DNA from: an uncultured Lysobacterales bacterium
GTDB taxonomy: Bacteria; Pseudomonadota; Gammaproteobacteria; Xanthomonadales; SZUA-36
DNA length: 9,369 nt
Reading direction: 5' to 3'
Assembly (NCBI GenBank): GCA_937995275.1
Contig: CALKKN010000292.1
Span: 1-9,369, forward strand
This document shows, one piece after another, positions 6,472 through 9,369 of the stretch. Each line of letters opens with the position of its first letter. The first letter of the stretch is position 1. The notes below the pieces were generated by a model that worked only from the letters and a program-made list of their open reading frames with translations, was not told the origin of the DNA and ran no database searches. A program made the position numbers and the translations under genes.

Positions 6472-7734
6472 ATGCCTCTTTTTACGATAGGAATCAGCCA
6501 TCACACCGCCCCGATCGAGATCAGGGAGAAGGTCGCCATATCCCGGGCGGAATATCCCGCCCGGGTCGGCGAACTGCGCTCCCTGCCCGGCGTCGAAGAG
6601 GTCCTGATCCTCGGCACCTGCAACCGCACGGAAATCTATTGTCTTTCGTCGAAGGATGGCAAGGAAGCACTGCTGGACTGGGTGCACCGGTCGAACGGGA
6701 TACCACCCGGTGAACTGGACGAGCACTTCTACGCGCACGAAGGCGAGGAAGCGGCCCGCCACCTGATCCGCGTCGCCAGCGGACTGGACTCGCTGGTGTT
6801 GGGCGAAACGCAGATCCTGGGCCAGCTGAAAGAGGCCTGGCAGCAGGCGCACGAGGCCGGCTCGCTGGGGACGGTGCTGGATCGTCTGTTCCAGCATACG
6901 TTCGCGGCCGCCAAGAACATCCGCACCCGTTCCGGCATCAGCGATCACCCCGTGTCGGTGGCCTACACGGCCGTCGTGCTCGCCCGGCAGATCTTCGGCG
7001 ACCTGGACCGCAACACGGTGGTGCTGGTGGGCGCCGGGGAAATGGTGAAGCTGTGCGGGCGCTACCTCCGCGACCATAATATCGCCAAGCTGCTGATCCT
7101 GAACCGCAGCCGCGAGGCGGCCGAGGAACTGGCGGAGGAACTGGAGGCCAGCGCCATGACGCTGGATCGGCTCGACGAGGCGCTCCCGAGCGCGGACATT
7201 CTGATCAGTTCCACGGCCAGCCCGCGGCACGTGATTACCAGGGCCGACGTCAAGGCGGCCCTGCGCCGGCGCCGCCACCGCCCGATGTTCCTGGTCGATA
7301 TCGCCGTACCCCGCGATATCGAACCCGCGGTCGCCCGGCTCAAGGACGTGTACCTGTACACGATTGACGATCTCCAGCAGGTCGTCGACGAGAATATGCA
7401 GCAGCGCACCAACGCCGCGGAACTGGCCCAGGCCAATGTCGACGAGGCCGTGGCCGGTTTCATGCGTTGGTTGTACGGAATCCGCGCCGGGCGCACGCTG
7501 AAGCGGATCCGCGAGCAGTCCCACCGGTTCGAGACGGATCTGACGGATCGAGCGCTGAAGCGCCTGAATGCCGGTCATGACCCGGGCCAAGTGTTGCAGC
7601 AAATGGCCTCCACGCTGACCAACAAGATCTTGCACGCGCCCAGTACGCGGCTGCGCGAAGCGGCCGAGGATCGCGATTACGAGGTACTCCGGGCGGCCGA
7701 CCGTATCTTCCGGCCCGAAGAGCCGGAGGACTGA
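6472..7734 (+). CDS. hemA: Glutamyl-tRNA reductase
   Basis: A 420-residue enzyme (E. coli 418). It reduces the glutamate on Glu-tRNA to glutamate-1-semialdehyde with NADPH, the first committed step of C5 tetrapyrrole synthesis. The N-terminal catalytic domain shows GISHHTAPIEIREK (7-20), the nucleophile Cys50 in GTCNRTEIYC, His97 (counterpart of E. coli His99), and GLDSLVLGETQILGQ (104-118). The NADPH domain carries VVLVGAGEM (183-191) and STASPRHVI. The helical dimerisation domain follows, with ending TLTNKILHAPS. All key residues are present. ATG 6472 fits the family start (MPLFTIGISHHTAP); the frame is open further upstream but that part has no homology. The ribosome binding site is weak. 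The end contains the Shine-Dalgarno sequence of prfA, the usual hemA-prfA pairing. Confidence 0.97.
   Translation: MPLFTIGISHHTAPIEIREKVAISRAEYPARVGELRSLPGVEEVLILGTCNRTEIYCLSSKDGKEALLDWVHRSNGIPPGELDEHFYAHEGEEAARHLIRVASGLDSLVLGETQILGQLKEAWQQAHEAGSLGTVLDRLFQHTFAAAKNIRTRSGISDHPVSVAYTAVVLARQIFGDLDRNTVVLVGAGEMVKLCGRYLRDHNIAKLLILNRSREAAEELAEELEASAMTLDRLDEALPSADILISSTASPRHVITRADVKAALRRRRHRPMFLVDIAVPRDIEPAVARLKDVYLYTIDDLQQVVDENMQQRTNAAELAQANVDEAVAGFMRWLYGIRAGRTLKRIREQSHRFETDLTDRALKRLNAGHDPGQVLQQMASTLTNKILHAPSTRLREAAEDRDYEVLRAADRIFRPEEPED
7725..7730 (+). promoter_or_regulatory. Shine-Dalgarno sequence of prfA within hemA
   Basis: GGAGGA lies in the last codons of hemA, seven bases before GTG 7738. 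It supports the GTG start and suggests translation of prfA is coupled to that of hemA. Confidence 0.8.
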
Positions 7735-7737
7735 GGC

Positions 7738-8820
7738 GTGAAGGCTTCGATTCTCGAGAGGCTCGCCCAGGTTTCCGGCCGCTACGAGGAGATTGGCCTG
7801 CTCCTGTCCGAGCCGGACGTCTTTTCCGACCAGAACCGCTTTCGCGAGCTGTCGATGGAATACGCGCAACTGGAGCCGCTGGTCGAAACCTGGCGTCAGT
7901 GGCGTGACACCCAGTCGTCCCTGGAGGATACGCGCGCCTTGCTGGCCGAGGCCGAACCCGAGTTGCGCGCCATGGCCGAGGAGGAAATCGCGCGGGAGGA
8001 ACGGCGGCTGGCCGGACTGGAGCGCAAAATCCAGCTCCTGCTGCTGCCGAGCGATCCGCATGACGACAGCAACATTTTCCTGGAGATACGTGCCGGCACC
8101 GGGGGCGACGAGGCAGCGATTTTCGCCGGCGATCTGTTCCGCATGTACCAGAGATACGCCGAAAACCGCAGTTGGCGGATGGAGATCTTGAGCCACAGCC
8201 CCGGCGAACACGGGGGCTTCAAGGAAATCATCGTGCGCGTGGCCGGCCAGGGAGCCTGGTCCAGGTTCAAGTTCGAGTCCGGCACGCACCGGGTCCAGCG
8301 CGTTCCTGAAACCGAATCGCAGGGACGGATCCATACCTCGGCCTGCACCGTCGCGATCCTGCCGGAAGCCGCCGATGTCGAGGAAATCGACCTGAACCCC
8401 GCCGACCTGCGGGTGGATACCTTCCGGGCGTCCGGCGCCGGCGGCCAGCACGTCAACAAGACCGATTCGGCGATCCGCATCACGCACCTGCCCAGCGGCA
8501 TCGTGGTCGAGTGCCAGGACGAACGCTCCCAGCACAAGAACAAGGCACGGGCGCTGTCCCTGCTGCAGGCCCGCCTGCTGGAACAGGAGCAGGCCCGTCA
8601 GGACTCCGAGCGGGCCGCGTCACGCCGCCTCCAGGTGGGCAGCGGCGACCGTTCGCAGCGTATCCGCACCTACAACTTTCCGCAGGGCCGGGTCAGCGAC
8701 CACCGCATCAACCTGACGCTTTACAAGCTCGACGAAATCCTGGCCGGCAATCTCGACCTGCTGATCGACCCGCTGTTGCACGAACAGCAGGCGGCACTGC
8801 TGGCCGAGGTTACGGCCTGA
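7738..8820 (+). CDS. prfA: Peptide chain release factor 1 (RF1)
   Basis: A 360-residue factor, identical in length to E. coli RF1, that ends translation at UAA and UAG. An N-terminal coiled-coil domain (about 1-100) is followed by the conserved [21 protein letters not shown] (117-137). The codon-recognition tripeptide PxT sits at 190-192, here PET rather than the usual PAT or PVT. The catalytic GGQ loop is [13 protein letters not shown] (233-245, GGQ at 235-237), and the C-terminal part carries [11 protein letters not shown] (250-260) and [15 protein letters not shown] (301-315). It is RF1 and not RF2, because RF2 has SPF at the recognition site. The start is GTG 7738, three bases after the hemA stop, with a good ribosome binding site. 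prmC, which methylates the GGQ glutamine and usually follows, is not here; a gene on the other strand overlaps the prfA end by 11 bp. Confidence 0.98.
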   Translation: MKASILERLAQVSGRYEEIGLLLSEPDVFSDQNRFRELSMEYAQLEPLVETWRQWRDTQSSLEDTRALLAEAEPELRAMAEEEIAREERRLAGLERKIQLLLLPSDPHDDSNIFLEIRAGTGGDEAAIFAGDLFRMYQRYAENRSWRMEILSHSPGEHGGFKEIIVRVAGQGAWSRFKFESGTHRVQRVPETESQGRIHTSACTVAILPEAADVEEIDLNPADLRVDTFRASGAGGQHVNKTDSAIRITHLPSGIVVECQDERSQHKNKARALSLLQARLLEQEQARQDSERAASRRLQVGSGDRSQRIRTYNFPQGRVSDHRINLTLYKLDEILAGNLDLLIDPLLHEQQAALLAEVTA

Positions 8821-9369
8821 GCCGGGCGCGGGCCCGACCCGGGACCGGAACCGGACCGGTGATCGCCACCGCGGCCGCCAGGTTCAGCGGCAGGAACGCC
8901 GCCAGCACGTCCAGGTTGTACTGGTGAGGCGGCAGGAACCCGAGTAACAGGGACAGCACCGCAAATCCCGCCACCGCCGGCAACACCACGGATCCGCGGC
9001 CCGGCCGCATGCCCGGCCACAACCACAGCGGGTTCAGCACCAGCACGTTGAGATTCAACCCCGCGGCCGCGTGATCGGTGCCGAACCAGAAGAACAGCAT
9101 CGCGAGGCCGGCGCAGCCGGCCGCCAGGAACCAGGCCCTGGCCAGCGTGCGGGACAGCGCAGGACCGGCCCATCGGGACGCTGCCCAGGCAACGGCGACC
9201 AGCGCCAGCGAAGCCAGCAGGTAGCGCGGCCACCAGGTTTGCGGCTGCGCGGGCGGCAGCGGCAGCGTCGACTCGAAGAGCATGACGTCCTCCAGCACCA
9301 GCGGGGCGGACTCACCCGAAACCGCCGGGTGAAGGGCCGCCACGGAATCCGCCAGGATCTCCGGGATGA
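8810..9369 (-). CDS. C-terminal part of a DUF4105-like integral membrane protein, 5' end outside window
   Basis: The frame is open from the right edge to TAA at 8810 (185 residues visible). It starts with [16 protein letters not shown] sequence, then four to five hydrophobic segments: around [54 protein letters not shown] and [17 protein letters not shown]. Between them is [20 protein letters not shown]. This (S/T)DH...N.N.L..NPL pattern followed by short membrane helices is what I associate with the C-terminus of DUF4105 (Lnb N-terminal periplasmic domain) proteins, whose conserved periplasmic domain would lie upstream, outside the window. The function is unknown. It ends inside prfA on the opposite strand (11-bp overlap). 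The nearest internal ATG (9282) or GTG (9343) would cut into conserved-looking sequence, so I treat the gene as partial. The family call is from memory of the pattern and is moderately sure. Confidence 0.65.
   Translation of the reverse strand, partial: IPEILADSVAALHPAVSGESAPLVLEDVMLFESTLPLPPAQPQTWWPRYLLASLALVAVAWAASRWAGPALSRTLARAWFLAAGCAGLAMLFFWFGTDHAAAGLNLNVLVLNPLWLWPGMRPGRGSVVLPAVAGFAVLSLLLGFLPPHQYNLDVLAAFLPLNLAAAVAITGPVPVPGRARARLRP

Noticed and set aside
6349..8535. The TPR gene frame stays open for about 2.2 kb upstream on the minus strand, opposite hemA and prfA, giving an apparent 1311-codon frame.
   Set aside because: The upstream part has no recognisable domain and is the antisense of two firmly identified genes; GC-rich coding sequence often leaves the opposite strand free of stops. 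The TPR protein starts at its signal peptide, ATG 6348.

Overview
The window is a GC-rich, gene-dense stretch of a gammaproteobacterial chromosome carrying core housekeeping genes. Two divergent units meet at a 123-bp gap (6349-6471). On the minus strand, reading leftwards, are a TPR lipoprotein gene (lbcA-like), lolB, ispE, tRNA-Gln(UUG), prs, rplY, pth and the start of ychF. On the plus strand are hemA and prfA. From memory this is the gene order seen in Pseudomonas and many other Gammaproteobacteria (hemA-prfA divergent from TPR protein-lolB-ispE-tRNA-prs-rplY-pth-ychF). The GC content and protein style would fit a Chromatiales or Ectothiorhodospiraceae-like lineage, but I cannot fix the genus. 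At the right edge, convergent to prfA, lies the C-terminal part of a membrane protein resembling the DUF4105 family. The expected prmC (RF1 methyltransferase) is not next to prfA.

Region by region: 1-1039 holds ychF (first 153 codons) and pth, overlapping by 11 bp. 1064-1795 is rplY, a two-domain L25/CTC-type gene. The 232-bp gap 1796-2027, the longest non-coding stretch, holds a perfect TATAAT box, a terminator-like hairpin with a T-rich tail and two further hairpins before rplY. 2028-2981 is prs, 3031-3107 is tRNA-Gln, and 3119-6348 is ispE, lolB and the TPR lipoprotein gene as a tightly overlapping group. 6472-8820 is hemA-prfA, and 8810-9369 is the partial membrane-protein gene.

How the genes relate: hemA makes the precursor of 5-aminolevulinate and thus heme. 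prfA, pth, rplY, ychF and the tRNA serve translation (termination, peptidyl-tRNA recycling, 5S rRNA binding, a ribosome-associated ATPase). prs supplies PRPP and ispE makes isoprenoid precursors. lolB inserts lipoproteins into the outer membrane, and its upstream neighbour is itself a predicted outer-membrane lipoprotein that resembles LbcA of Pseudomonas aeruginosa.

I found no mobile element, CRISPR array, defence system or obviously new system. The observations worth a second look are small and regulatory: the rplY leader, an AT-rich TATAAT island inside the 3' end of ispE that may be the tRNA promoter, a slippery T6/TGA junction between the TPR gene and lolB where lolB has only TTG starts, and the terminator-less convergent overlap at the prfA end.
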